Source: Lytechinus variegatus
Lineage: Eukaryota > Echinodermata > Echinoidea > Temnopleuroida > Toxopneustidae
Reading direction: 5' to 3'
Length of the DNA: 64,000 nucleotides
Assembly (NCBI RefSeq): GCF_018143015.1
Contig: NC_054748.1
Span: 20,714,406 to 20,778,405, forward strand
The notes beneath the pieces were generated by a model, which was given only the letters and a program-made list of their open reading frames with translations, made no database searches and was not told the origin of the DNA. The translations under genes and the position numbers were made by a program. Positions within the stretch are counted from its first letter, which is position 1; each line of letters begins with the position of its first letter. Of this stretch, positions 11,790 through 22,699 are shown piece after piece.

Positions 11790-11904
11790 CTGTGGGTGCA
11801 GTTTCCTGTTTTTCTGGGATGCATGTACAAAATAATATCCTACATATTATGTAGGATATTATTTTGTACATGCATCCCAGAAAAACAGGAAACTGCACCC
11901 ACAG
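11790..11904. repeat. Perfect palindrome, 56-nt arms
   Basis: Arms 11790-11845 and 11849-11904 are exact reverse complements with a 3-nt ATT centre. The palindrome begins with the CTGTGGGTG that ends the right TGAGTCA array, so one arm is outer flank copied in reverse. Perfect identity means it is young, or an assembly or library artefact. Confidence 0.95.
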
Positions 11905-12164
11905 AACATTATAATGAGAATGAAATAAAATAAGTAATTTCCGACTATTTAGTCAAATATCAGGTGATCTGGATCATAGAGATAAGTTAAATTCTCCATG
12001 ATAACACTTAGACCTACATGACTGTATCATGTGTAATATGCCCTTTTTATGATCATCTTCTGTATATCTGATCTGTGAATATTGTAATGTGTCATCGTTT
12101 CAGTTTGTTTTCAGTATGAATTTTTAATTACCAACAGAACAGTATACAAAATCCATCTAAACAC

Positions 12165-13176
12165 AATTATGATAATTGATTGATTGGCCGATATGGCCTT
12201 TAATTGCATCCAAGATATAATCATACATTAACATGATAAAACAATATTTACAAATATTATAAAGAGGCAAAGGGATAAAAAAACAAAATACAATTTTAGA
12301 GATAACAATTACAACAAATGAAAACACAACATACAAGTACCGGATGCAGGGGACCAGCAAAGGCTAAAGGCCTATCAAGGCTAGTCCCCGAACATAACAT
12401 AACAATAAATAAATAAAGTATACACCAAATACAAAAGGGCAAAAAACAGGCAACTGAAAGTCTATTTAATGAACGATTGATTGATAAGATATGATTTGTA
12501 TTGTCTTTTAAAAAGAGACATTGACTGATAAGATTTCTGTTCTGATTTCAAATTATTCCAAATAATAGGTCCTCTATAATTAATAATGGAACGAGAAAAA
12601 TCATATTTGTACATTGGCAAGTATAGATCAGACATTGACTGATAAGATTTCTGTTCTGATTTCAAATTATTCCAAATAATAGGTCCTCTATAATTAATAA
12701 TGGAACGAGAAAAATCATATTTGTACTTTGGCAAGTATAGATCATTATAGTTTCTTGTTGCATATTTATTGACTGCCCTTTGAAAAATAAATAAATCATT
12801 AAAACATTCAGGCAAAACATTTTTAAAATACTGATACATAAATATGGCAACGCAGTACACATTCAGGTCAAATATTGTTAATATATTGAGATTTAAAAAA
12901 AATTATGTTTGTATGGGCAAGGTATGATGACTTTGTTATTATTCTAATAGCACGTTTCTGCAACAAATATAACCTCTGTAATAAGTATTTTGGACAATTT
13001 CCCCATATGATGTTACAATAACTCAACTGTGGCAAGATCATAGCATTATATAATTTCAGGAGAACTGACATTGGTAAAATATATCTAATTCTACTCAATA
13101 TTCCTATGACACAGGATATCTTACGAGAAATTTCATCTACATGATCTTTCCAAATTAATTTATTGTCCAATTTCAC
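12165..13176 (-). mobile_element. 3' fragment of a non-LTR retrotransposon
   Basis: Two minus-strand frames give the thumb/C-terminal part of a LINE reverse transcriptase: 13176-12868 (LDNKLIWKDHVDEIS, LPQLSYCNIIWG, LLQKRAIRII) and, after a frameshift, 12860-12462 (SIINYRGPIIWNNL, ending in FKRQYKSYL). The YADD core is missing, so it is 5'-truncated. The 3' end carries a CAATCAATCAATT-type tail near 12170-12185, like the (AATC)n tail of the LINE at 21.5 kb. An exact-frame tandem duplication of 114 bp (12517-12630 and 12631-12744, one mismatch) repeats 38 codons. Confidence 0.82.
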
Positions 13177-13810
13177 ACCAAGAAATCAACTCAAGTACAC
13201 TAACAAACATGTAATACAAAATACAGGCCTATGTCTCAATTGCGCATTATTATCTTGGGTAGATTATGAAATTCTCTAGCTGAAAATAACATATATCAAT
13301 GTTGGAAATGGAAAGGTCGACTGTGAAGCTGATGTGCTTGTAAATCGTGGACCTCTCGGATGAAAGTCTTCATAAGTCAATTATATAAATTTAATTGTTT
13401 GTAAGCTATTAGCTTCATTCATTTGTAAAGTTGTGTATTTATTTATTCATGATTAAAAATATTGTTAACAAAAGAAAAAATATTTAAAGATATTGTTAAA
13501 ACAGGAACCAATTTCATTGGAAGAATACTAGTAGTTACTCGCTGGTTTACTTGGAGAAATGAATTAATGAATAAAAAATGTGAAAATAATCAAACAAGAA
13601 GAAAAGGTAATGCAGCAAAAGCAAAGAAAAGAGAAACATATTTTATGTTAGAAGAATCTAGCCCTTTTGAATATGTGTATTTCATGATATGGGTTAAGCA
13701 CATAAATCTAAAGGAAATCGGGAAAAGGTTGAATTTCAAGCAAGTTCATTTAAAATGTTGAAAATAAATGATATAGGACCTTTTAATCATGAATATAAAA
13801 GAAGTATTTA
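13177..13810. other. No feature recognised; one A-rich 99-codon frame
   Basis: The plus-strand frame 13462-13761 starts at TTG, is Lys/Asn-rich and matches nothing I know. I do not call it a gene. Confidence 0.3.
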
Positions 13811-14000
13811 GCAAGATAGCTCAGTCGGTAGAGCGGGGGTTTCGATTTCCGGTAACCCTGGTTTGATTCCCACTTACCAAAGGGCACTAGCGCACCCTTT
13901 GGTAAGGCATTTATTCTCATTACCAGGTCCCGCGGAGAGTACCTTATGCCGTCGGTCCTCTGGTTGCTTGCTTACAAGTATTCATGTTTTCTTAGCAATT
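13811..14000 (+). mobile_element. tRNA-derived SINE
   Basis: An A-box-like TAGCTCAGTCGG (13817-13828) and a B-box-like GGTTTGATTCCC (13860-13871) are at tRNA spacing, with a 5' edge GCAAGA at 13811. The cloverleaf is imperfect and no CCA-ready acceptor stem closes, so this is a SINE head and not a working tRNA. The body runs to about 14000; the 3' edge is approximate. Confidence 0.6.
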
Positions 14001-14443
14001 AGGTTTAAAAAGAATCACCACCAATCAAGATTGTGACGTACATGGCAATCTTCCTTCGTATTTTCCAAGTACTAGTATTTAAGTCTGACAGGAAATCGAA
14101 AGGCAATGTTTCCGATTAGGTACATTACTATAATAATGCTTTGATTTATAAATAGATTCGATCATCGGAAAAGGAAGAAAATGAATTTCATGGAATACTA
14201 TGCAGGATAACACCGGTGGATTTTGACGTGACTCAACTTTTTGTTCAATAGGCGCACTATCAGATTAAACATGTAGAGTTAAACGCGGAAATCTGTCTTT
14301 TTACGTTCTGTTTACTTCTTGTTTTTCAATTTCACTCTTTCCTCCTTTCAATTCTTGATAACTCGCCCCTTTCGAAGAAAGTATACCAATAGTTTCGATT
14401 TGACTGACCATCAGTAAATTCAAAATAATTAATCTGGACTCCT

Positions 14444-14596
14444 CTCAGAGTGAGACGAGTTGAGAGTGCATACCGCTCCTTCTGGAGTGAATAGTGTATA
14501 TTTTTTAATATATATTTTACTCCAAAAAAGATGTAAATCCACTCTCAAAAGATTATATCCCACTCTAAAACAACTGGTCCCTCGCCTCACTCTGAG
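14444..14596. mobile_element. Short MITE with CTCAGAGTGAG ends
   Basis: The ends CTCAGAGTGAGACGAG (14444-14459) and CTCGCCTCACTCTGAG (14581-14596) are 16-bp inverted repeats with one mismatch. ACTCTC/GAGAGT-type motifs recur inside. No clear target duplication. Confidence 0.55.
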
Positions 14597-14645
14597 ATGA
14601 ATGTGATTAGGGACCAGATTTGCTCTTTTGCATTAGAGAGTACTT

Positions 14646-14803
14646 CAGGGGCCGCGGAAGCGGGTGGGGGGGTAGCCGCCCCCACTTTTTCCAAAACCGT
14701 ATATACGAAAACGTTAGAATTACCATTAGATTTTGATTTTTTTTTCAGCCCCCTCCAATTTTGGCTCAGCCCCCCCATTTTGAAAACCGTTCCACGACCC
14801 CTG
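14646..14803. mobile_element. 158-bp MITE with CAGGGG ends and 5-bp duplication
   Basis: The ends CAGGGGCCGCGGAA and TTCCACGACCCCTG are inverted repeats with two mismatches, flanked by TACTT on both sides (14641-14645, 14804-14808). CAGGGG-type ends suggest the hAT group; the 5-bp duplication is shorter than the usual 8. The overlapping 73-85 codon frames on both strands are not genes. Confidence 0.7.
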
Positions 14804-14829
14804 TACTTGACACTGTGACTAAAAATATT

Positions 14830-15780
14830 ATCGTTGATTGTCAAGTATCATGGGTTTCATATACGAAGTGTGTGGTATGAGAAGACACAAGGATCTCATT
14901 CTGAATAAGAAAGTAAATATCTACAAATGTAAAAAGGCAAAAGAGAGTTTTCAAGCCTAGGATATAATAAAAATAATCTTAAATTTTGATAGTTTTAAAT
15001 TCATCAGATAAAAAGAAGGGCATTCTTTAAAACTGAGGCATGTTGCATAAAAAAACAACAATAGAGGTAGATTCATTATTGCATAGTCTAACAAAAAAAT
15101 ATTAGGTCCACGACAAGATAGATGACAACATTTTTCTTTCGGTATAAAACACGCACTCAAGCACTTTATTGCATTGGGCAAATATAAATTAGGGAAGCAA
15201 TTTTCGTACATGTAATTAAGTTTGAATGGCCTTTATTTCGAAAAGTAGTCACATTGCAGATAATAGGCGATAAGTCTCATATGTTAAAAGATAAATTTCT
15301 CGCTGAGAACTAGTCAATAAAGTGGTATAGATTTTGACTTTTTTCTAAATATGAGATTTGATGCCACTACATGTAGAAAGAAGATTTAACTAGAAATAAA
15401 AATGACTAGAAAAGTACTTTCTGACCTAGCTCTATATATCTAATCATAATCAGTTTAATTTTGACTATACTAGTATAATAATTATTTATGATTTTGACAA
15501 TCGACTACAATTTTATTAAACCTGACTAACTATTTCAACTGTCTGAAACTTTCACAATTATCATGTCTTATATACCTGAATATACCTGAATATTAGGCCC
15601 ACACTTAAAACGGTCTGTAACTAAATTAACATGCTTTACAAGACAAATAGTGTTGCCCTTCTAAGTCAAAATAATTGGTCATTGATGAATTGATGTTAAA
15701 TAATACGTCTCCTCTATGTACATGAAGTCGGAATTAATTTGACGAGCTTAATTTGTTACTGGTAGAATAAAAATTATCAC
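14830..15780. other. Probable intron of the minus-strand gene starting at 15.8 kb
   Basis: AT-rich, with no further exon or repeat recognised. It lies directly downstream of the splice donor at 15784. Confidence 0.3.
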
Positions 15781-15784
15781 TTAC

Positions 15785-15842
15785 CTCCCACCATGGTAGC
15801 AATTATGCCAAGCAACTTAAATGCAGTAACAATCGACGCCAT
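15785..15842 (-). CDS. First coding exon, signal-peptide-like N-terminus
   Basis: ATG at 15842 opens a 19-codon reading MASIVTAFKLLGIIATMVG, a short hydrophobic leader as in a signal peptide or signal anchor. It runs straight into a consensus donor (GGGAG|GTAAGTG, intron from 15784), leaving phase 1. A TATA box lies about 200 bp upstream, giving a plausible 5' UTR of about 165 nt. The later exons were not found in the window; they may lie beyond the repeats to the left or have been lost. What the mature protein does is unknown. The call rests on the combination of promoter, start, leader and donor. Confidence 0.5.
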
Positions 15843-16035
15843 TGTAAAATACACTTCTAAATCTTCCACGTAGAATTATAACTACTGACGATCAAAAAGG
15901 AACAGTTATTAATAATAAAAAAATGCAATGATTTATGAAGTAAAATTGGTTAACGAAGAGATGATGATTAGGGAAATTACAACCTTATCAAGCGATATTG
16001 CGAAACTATAGCAGTAAATAATAGCTTCCCGTACG

Positions 16036-16043
16036 TATTTATA
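16036..16043 (-). promoter_or_regulatory. TATA box for the exon at 15.8 kb
   Basis: TATAAATA on the minus strand in the context GGGTATAAATACG. A start about 25-30 nt downstream would lie near 16005, upstream of the ATG at 15842. Confidence 0.45.
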
Positions 16044-16159
16044 CCCGGATAAAAAACCCAAGGAACGATAAAACTGAATGAAATATGAATCGCGAAAATG
16101 GAAGGTAACCCTTCATGATTTGTTTTTAATTTCCGCAAATATTCAAAGTTAAAAATAAT

Positions 16160-16720
16160 GCTGTATCGGGGTGGCATCAGGTTGTTTGGATGGGGGGGGG
16201 GGAAGTAAGGCCGTACGCAGATTTTTTTTCCAGGGAGGCAGGACTCGTAGTTCTTTTTTAAGAATTCGAAAGCGAGGGAGAGAAGCGACCGACCCTGTCA
16301 CACATTTACGCGCTTTCGCAATTTTAAAAGTGAAATTGGGGGATTTCGTGTACACTTTTGGTAAATTTTGTGAATATTTTCTGGACAAAAAATGTATGTT
16401 TCCCAAATGTCAGGGGGGGGGGGGGGGTAGGAGCGAGGCAAACGACCTTCAGCATTTTTATGTCATCTTTTCATGCCTTTTTCTGCTCATTTTTTTTTTT
16501 TTGGGGGGGGGGCATAATCGAAAAACATTTGCTGTCTCTTTGTTGATGGTTGTTTAATGGTGTTGTCGTTGAGGGGTTGGGGCGAGGTTACAACTTGTGA
16601 CCCCTTCCCTTTAAACTGAATAGGGAGGAATCTTTCAACGGGAGGGGGATCCAGTTATCCATCAACCAGGGTGTAGTAGGAGTCGGTGCCGGGGGGGGGG
16701 GGGGGGGCAAGAGCCAAAAA
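16160..16720. repeat. G-homopolymer-rich decayed repeat
   Basis: Several poly(G) runs (near 16190, 16412, 16502 and 16690) are set in repeat-like sequence. Frames of 62-128 codons across it are Gly/Phe-rich and come from the G and T runs. Confidence 0.45.
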
Positions 16721-16843
16721 CATCCCAGTGATGAGTTAAAATTCAAGTCTTTGGGGCACAATTTTCATCATTAAAACTTAAAACTCCGACCGCGATTTTT
16801 TTTTTGCCTTTTCATTTGAGAATTTTACATAGAGATATTTGAA

Positions 16844-17018
16844 GCGTTGTGGCCCAGTGGATTAGTCTTCGGACTTTGAAACAGAGGGTCGTGGGTTCGA
16901 ATCCCAGCCACGGCGTAATTTCCTTCGGCAAGAAACTGATCCACGATGTGATGCACTCAACCCAGGTGAGGTAAATGGGTACCGGTAGGAAGTAATTCCG
17001 GTAGGAAGTAATTCCTTC
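16844..17018 (+). mobile_element. tRNA-derived SINE, 5' half
   Basis: A-box-like TGGCCCAGTGG and B-box GGTTCGAATCC lie at tRNA spacing, and the first eight bases (CGTTGTGG) pair with CCACGGCG. The anticodon arm is poor, so it is a SINE head. The body continues CTCAACCCAGGTGAGG to a 16-bp tandem duplication (GGTAGGAAGTAATTCC, 16984 and 17000). It stops where the LINE begins; the likely 3' half lies at 21549. Confidence 0.62.
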
Positions 17019-17733
17019 TAATTTCTTCCTTGGACCTGTTCGATACTTCGGCCATCATGTAATTGTGCTACATATTTTTATATAGGTCTCTTGGAGACTT
17101 TTGGAGAACGTTTTGTAACTTGATCATGAATGGACTTTGATTATTTTCCTGATTTTGTCTGGAGATACTTCGTGTGATTCATCTAGCACTGTGCTTACTG
17201 TTGTCCCACCCATAGTACTTTCTAGGAGTATAAAGTGATTCACTTTCACATTCAGGTCACTTCTCTCTTCTGTATTTCTTTCGAGCGAGCGCTACCTTCT
17301 CAAACTCTCTTTTATAGCTGCCACCTGTCAACAATCTGTCAGCCAACCAGGGCTCTGTCCATCAATCACTACTGGTCTCAGTGCAGAACAGTGTTTGTAT
17401 TGTCTCATTACATACATCTACATTCATGACATTTTTAATATTGGAATTTTCTGTACACCTGCATGCTGTCTCTTCGTCATCATGGAGCTGATCCGTTTCC
17501 AGTGGAGGAGAATCAAGGAGGAGCAAGCCGGACAGACGGAAGGATTAAAGCTGGAGGTCTGGCTGCCAGGGGTGCCCATGGACCTACTAGAGATCGAGGC
17601 TGAAGTAGGACTCCATGACTGAAGAATAGACTTTTATGCAGTATTGTAGTTTGTAGCATCGTAGTTAAGTTTACGTTTTTAACCGAGTTTCTTTTATCCA
17701 CGTTTGTCTTTGTATTTTGTTTCTTTTGTTTAA

Positions 17734-20700
17734 CAGTGTTTGTTGGTGTGGGACTACACCGAGTTGAATGTATTGGTACTTTATTTTTTAATTTCTATAG
17801 TATGTTCTCATAATGTCAACACAATTTCTCAGTATGTTAGTCTTCCAGCGATAAAGCGTTTGAAATATTTCCGTTCGCCTATTTTGTATTATCATAACTC
17901 TGTAGCAACCTTTCAAGCCGAATTATGTCAACCTAGTAACCATTTTCATTATCTTTTGTTATTATCTGGGGATGTGGAAACAAATCCTGGTCCAAATTAT
18001 AAATTTCCATGTAGAAAATGTCAAAAGCCTGTGAAGAAAAACCAAACTGGCCTCCTGTGTTCTACTTGTAATAATTGGCACCATTCCAAATGTGAAGGCA
18101 TAAGTGACCAGGAGTACACAAGATTATATTACAACCCTAATGAATGTTGGACTTGTTTAACATGCTCCTTACCGCCTTTTTGTGATTCCTTATTTTTGCA
18201 CCCCATTCAAACAGATGATGGTCATACCAAACCGCTTTTGCCTCCCACTGAACAATTAAATAATACCCCACCTTCTGATAAAACAACAGTGTATAAGTCC
18301 TTTGAAGAAAAGTTTGAAACAAAAGGGTTGCATTTCATTCATTTAAACGTGAGATCAATATTGAATAAAATTTCAGAATTTCGGCTTCTTTTTTCTAAAC
18401 GTAAAATAGCAATTATTGCCATCACAGAAACGTGGTTAAACTCATCTGTAAATGATGAAGAAGTATGTATAGATGGATACTGTATATTACGTAAAGATCG
18501 TGAATGTGGGCTAGGTGGTGGTGTTTGTCTGTACATAAGAAATGACATTGCATTTAATATAAGAGAAGACTTGACTTCAAGAAATATTGAATCATTGTGG
18601 ATCAATATCCTATTGCCTCGGACAAAGCCCATTACACTGGGTGCTCTTTACAGACCCCCTAAAGATAATAATTTCATTGAATCACTCTCTGACACTATAG
18701 ACAAATTTAAAAAAGATGAGGAGATTGTAGTATTAGGGGACATGAATATTTGCCTTACAAAAAAGTCTCCTTTATCCCAGAAATATGAGAATATACTTAA
18801 TCTAAGTCGGTGGTTTAAGCCAACTTGTAAAGCTGCCCACACGTACAACTCAGACATCTTCCTCCCTGATTGATCACATATTATGTAATAAAGTAGAGCA
18901 TATTAGTCAAAGTGGTGTTATTGACCTAGGTATAAGCGATCATTTATTAATTTACTGTTCAAGAAAGATTGTAAGGCCCATATTTGGGCACCACAGAACT
19001 GTATCCATCAGGAGATTAAAAGGTTATAATGTAGACGATTTCAACTTAAATTTATCCCGATGAGACTGGTCCAAGGTAACTGAATGTAACGATGTAAATA
19101 TGGCTTGGGCAAATTTTAAATCTATGTTCTTATCAATTATAGATATGAGCGCACCTCTGAAAGAGGTAAGAATTAAGCAATCAACTGAAAAATGGATGAA
19201 CCATGAAATCATTGTTTTAATAAAAGAGAGAAATGTAGCTTATAAAAGTATGAAAAGGAATCTTGGCAATTTAGACCTTGAAAGAAAATATAAAGTTTTA
19301 AGGAATTTAGTTCAAAGGAAGATAAAAAGTGCCAAAAACGAATACTTTCAAGAACAAATTGAAGAAAACAAACATGACTCTAGAAAATTGTGGAAGAATT
19401 TGAAAGGTTTAGGACTAAAAAGTAAAAGGAAATCTGACCAAAAAACGGTTATTAACGTGCAAGGTGAATTAAGTCATGATAAGGCTAAAATTGCAAATGA
19501 GTTTAATCGTTACTTTACGACTGTGGCCGACAAACTAGTTTGTAAATTACCAGTAAATACAAACAAATTTCATGTAGAAAGTGACCACTTTCAAAAGTTT
19601 TATGAGGAAAAGGGTATTTCAAAAAGTAGTTTTCATTTTTCCCCTGTTACAGAAAAATTTGTTTTAGACGAACTAAATAGGTTGAAAATATCAAAAAGTA
19701 CTGGTCTAGATATGATACCTGCAAGATTTCTAAAAGATGGGGCAAGAAATTTGTACAAACCTTTGAATTATGTTATTAATTTATCTCTTACGTCTTCTAC
19801 CTTTCCTGATGATATGAAATTTGCAAAAGTTACCCCGCTACATAAAAAGAAAGATAAAACTGACGTTAGTAATTATAGGCCTATAAGTGTATTAAGTGTA
19901 GTGTCGAAAATCTTGGAAAAATCTGTTCATGCTCAAGTGGAGAAATACTTTCAAGAAACCAATCTAATATATAAATTTCAGTCCGGCTTTCGTAACGGAT
20001 ATTCTACTGAAACTTGTTTAATACATTTAACAGATTTTATCAGGAACGAAATTTCACATGGGCGCATGGTTGGAATGGTTCTCTTAGACTTACAAAAAGC
20101 CTTTGATACTGTAAACCATAACATACTTTTGAAGAAATTAGAAGTGATGGGTTTAGACTCTGCATGTGTGACATGGTTTAGATCATATCTATCTAACCGT
20201 CATCAAGTAGTTACCATGCAGACGGTTCTTTCTGATTCACTGCCTATTAAATGCGGAGTCCCTCAAGGAAGCATTTTAGGCCCCATTCTTTTTATGTCTT
20301 ACATCAATGATATGTGTACTTGTATTAACGAATCTAAATTAATTTTATATGCTGATGATAGTGTTTTGCTATATTCGGATACAAATCCCAAGATAATTGG
20401 TAAAAAAAATAGTGCAGATTTGGCAAATTGCATTGAATGGATGTCTGACAACAAGCTTAGTTTACACGTTGGGAAAACAGAAAGCATTTTATTTTGTTCG
20501 AAACGAAAGTTAAGTTGTACACACGATTTCAAGGTTTCATATAATAATCAGGTAATTGACAGAAAAGATTCAGTGAAATATCTGGGAATTAATTTAACAA
20601 GTAACCTATCATGGACGGGTTTGGTAGACTCAATCGTCAAAAAGGCAAATTCGCGCTTGAAATTTTTGTATAGATATCAAACCTGTTTGAATATGAAGTC

Positions 20701-21213
20701 TAGACGTATTTTATGCTTTGCTTTGATACAATGTCTATTTGACTATATTATGCTAATGCGGCTTGGTACGGTAGCCTGGGTATTACGGATAAGAAAAAAC
20801 TTAGAATAATCCAAAATAAAATTGTGAGATACATAAATGTTTTAGGACCAAGAGCACATGTCGGATGTAATGAACTTGAAAGGGCAGGATTACTTCATGT
20901 AGATCACAGATCACAACAATTAGTATTACACCATGTGCATAAAATATTCTATTCGAATACATTAGATCATTATATAGCAAATAATTTCACCCGTGTATCA
21001 AATATCCATAGGTACGGTACTCGAAATAGTAATTTCAATTTTATATTGCCAAAACGTGGAGGACATATAGGGAACACTTTTTATTTTAATGGCATCCAAT
21101 CTTGGAATGCTCTTCCCAATAAAGTAAAAGCAGTTAAAATATTTTCTCAGTTTAAGAGTGCATTAAAGAAGCACCTAAAACTGGAAGCTACTCGGGAGCA
21201 ATATTACCATTAA
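17734..21213 (+). pseudogene. LINE ORF2 polyprotein: 2A, PHD finger, endonuclease, RT (broken)
   Basis: Part 1 (to 18873) holds the 2A motif DVETNPGP (residues 78-85), a C4HC3 PHD-like finger (C91, C94, C107, C110, H115, C118, C139, C142) and the APE endonuclease (HLNVRS about 201, ITETWLN about 228, GDMNIC about 333). A frameshift near 18855 moves on to the SDH-type endonuclease motif. A TGA follows at about 19061. Part 2 (19100-20809) is the reverse transcriptase with NYRPISVLS, the LLDLQKAFDTVNH block, GVPQGSILGP and YADD (20348-20359). A second frameshift near 20745 leads to the C-terminal part (20824-21213), which ends in a stop at 21211. No ATG precedes the 2A in this frame, which opens only after a stop at 17731, so the start is lost or non-canonical. 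The PHD finger and tail suit the CR1 clade. Confidence 0.88.
17971..17994 (+). other. 2A ribosome-skipping motif
   Basis: Codons give D-V-E-T-N-P-G-P, matching the 2A consensus D(V/I)ExNPG|P, preceded by a leucine-rich stretch (LLLLSG) as usual. In the known mechanism the ribosome fails to form the Gly-Pro bond (between 17991 and 17992), releasing the ~84-residue leader from the finger-endonuclease-RT product. 2A motifs at LINE N-termini are established for sea-urchin elements. Confidence 0.88.
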
Positions 21214-21548
21214 AAATCACACATTTTGTACTGTTGGTTTCTACTATTTTAGATAATGTATACATTAGGGCATGTTAAAATATAATCTTGTTTCACATAC
21301 TAGGAGGATTGTTGTTTGCTTCAGATGTTTTCATATTATTTGACTGATGTAACATGTATGTATTTTATTATCTTTTTTACATATTCCAGTTTTGTTACAA
21401 TATGTTATGTTTTATACTAACTATAGGACCCCATTGGAAATAAGCCTTTCGGCTTTCATGGGCTATCCTGTCAAGGTATTCTTCAATTTCATTGTAATCT
21501 CTTGTGATATTCTTGACGAATAAAATCAATCAATCAATCAATCAATCA

Positions 21549-21655
21549 AAAAAGCTGTGTGCGCTATGAACGCCTAGCTTAGACGGGTAATATAGGAGCG
21601 CCTTGAGCACCTAACAAGGTGGATATGTGCGCAATATAAATACCCTATATTATTA
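21549..21655 (+). mobile_element. SINE, 3' half with ATT tail
   Basis: Starts AAAAAAGCTGTGTGCGC right after the LINE tail and runs through GCGCCTTGAGCACC and GTGCGCAATATAAATACCC to a TATTATTAT tail. From memory this body belongs to the same SINE type as the head at 16844; the link is an inference. Confidence 0.5.
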
Positions 21656-21659
21656 TATT

Positions 21660-22655
21660 TAAAATATGTATAGAGAGTAATATATTTCTTTTACCTTATA
21701 TCCTATATGTCGCACGGAAAGTCACTCCTTTCCAACCTTTATTGCTCATTAGTTCTGCTCAAATACACACATTTTTCTGAGTACGCCCTCTTCGCCTTTA
21801 ATACGTTTTACTTTGTAAATAACACACGCACGGTACACAACACCACCCTAGTTCAGGAGAATTTGCTATGACCCATGTCAGGTACTTTTCACTTTACTTT
21901 TCATTTCTGTTGAGTATGATCCTTAGTTTGTTATTCCGTGTATTACCATTTGATTTCTCTTATTCTTTTGCTTTGGTTTTGATTCAATTTGCTATTATTT
22001 ACATTTTGTTTGTTCTGTTGCTTATTCTATGATTTGCTTTATTTGTTTTGTTTAGCAAATAAAAACTGAAGAAGGCCAGGGCCGAAAGCTTTACAACATA
22101 GTGTATACTTTGCTTCATCCTTGATTCTACTCTACTCTTCACACATTTATTATATTTAAAATATAGATAATAGATAAAATAACATCATATCTCACTCTTC
22201 TCACGGAGGCTCCGCCCCAGAACCTCTCGAGATTCAGCCATTTTCGACCCTATAGATGGCCGCTATTTTCAATCAAATCACAGGGTAGGTTTTACACAAC
22301 ACATTACTTCATTGCAGTGGCGGAATAAACCAAAAACTTTGAGGGGATCAACTTGGCAACTGTAGGAAAATTTCTAAGAGGTCGCGAGCGAGCGGAGTGA
22401 GCGAGACATTTTTTGCGTTTTGAAAATGAAATTCTAATGATGTAATTAAAGAGGCATGTCTGTAGCCCTTGGCCAGGGACATATAAATGCTTCTTCAGAG
22501 GAGCTGGGCGGTACCTTTCGAAGTAAAGTAATTTTTCCTGATTGCGGCGGGTTTTTCATGAAATTCAGAAAATCAATAATATTATAGACTTCATGCACAT
22601 AAGCCATTCATATCTTTAATTTAAATCGTTGACAGGCTGGCCGTGTTCTTAAATT
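21660..22655. other. Repeat-derived DNA, no gene
   Basis: Includes CTGAAGAAGGCC..GGCCGAAAGC near 22068-22094, a fold common near ends of invertebrate retroelements, and GCGAGCGAGCGGAGTGAGC near 22385. No long ORF. Confidence 0.4.
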
Positions 22656-22699
22656 CTTCTCTTGCATGTCTTGTCCCGTTTCCATTTTCTTCATATTCA

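Larger units (their letters stand above)
3838..11797. mobile_element. Candidate 8-kb element bounded by TGAGTCA arrays
   Basis: The left end reads CACCCACA followed by A's and AAAAGTGAGTCA. The right end, read on the other strand, starts CACCCACAGATAAAAGTGAGTCA, so the outer ~25 bp match in inverted orientation. Behind each end lies a dense array of TGAGTCA/TGACTCA. Between the arrays sit a decayed minus-strand gene, a 90-bp TTAA element and a LINE remnant. No flanking target duplication was found and no transposase was recognised. It could be one large transposon carrying a host-like gene, or two separate array elements that landed either side of a gene. Confidence 0.5.
17019..21548 (+). mobile_element. 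Nearly full-length CR1-like LINE with 2A peptide
   Basis: This is a non-LTR retrotransposon of about 4.5 kb with one main ORF (N-terminal 2A, PHD-like finger, APE endonuclease, reverse transcriptase) and a 3' (AATC)n tail at 21527-21548. The 5' UTR of about 700 bp has only short frames (one of 47 codons at 17481). The element appears to be inserted in a tRNA-derived SINE whose halves flank it. The ORF is broken by at least two frameshifts and one stop, so the copy cannot move on its own. The 5' boundary is inferred from the SINE break and not from a target duplication. Confidence 0.82.

Noticed and set aside
13462..13761. 99-codon plus-strand ORF
   Set aside because: Starts at TTG, very Lys/Asn-rich, no family, no promoter or splice signals; consistent with chance in AT-rich DNA.
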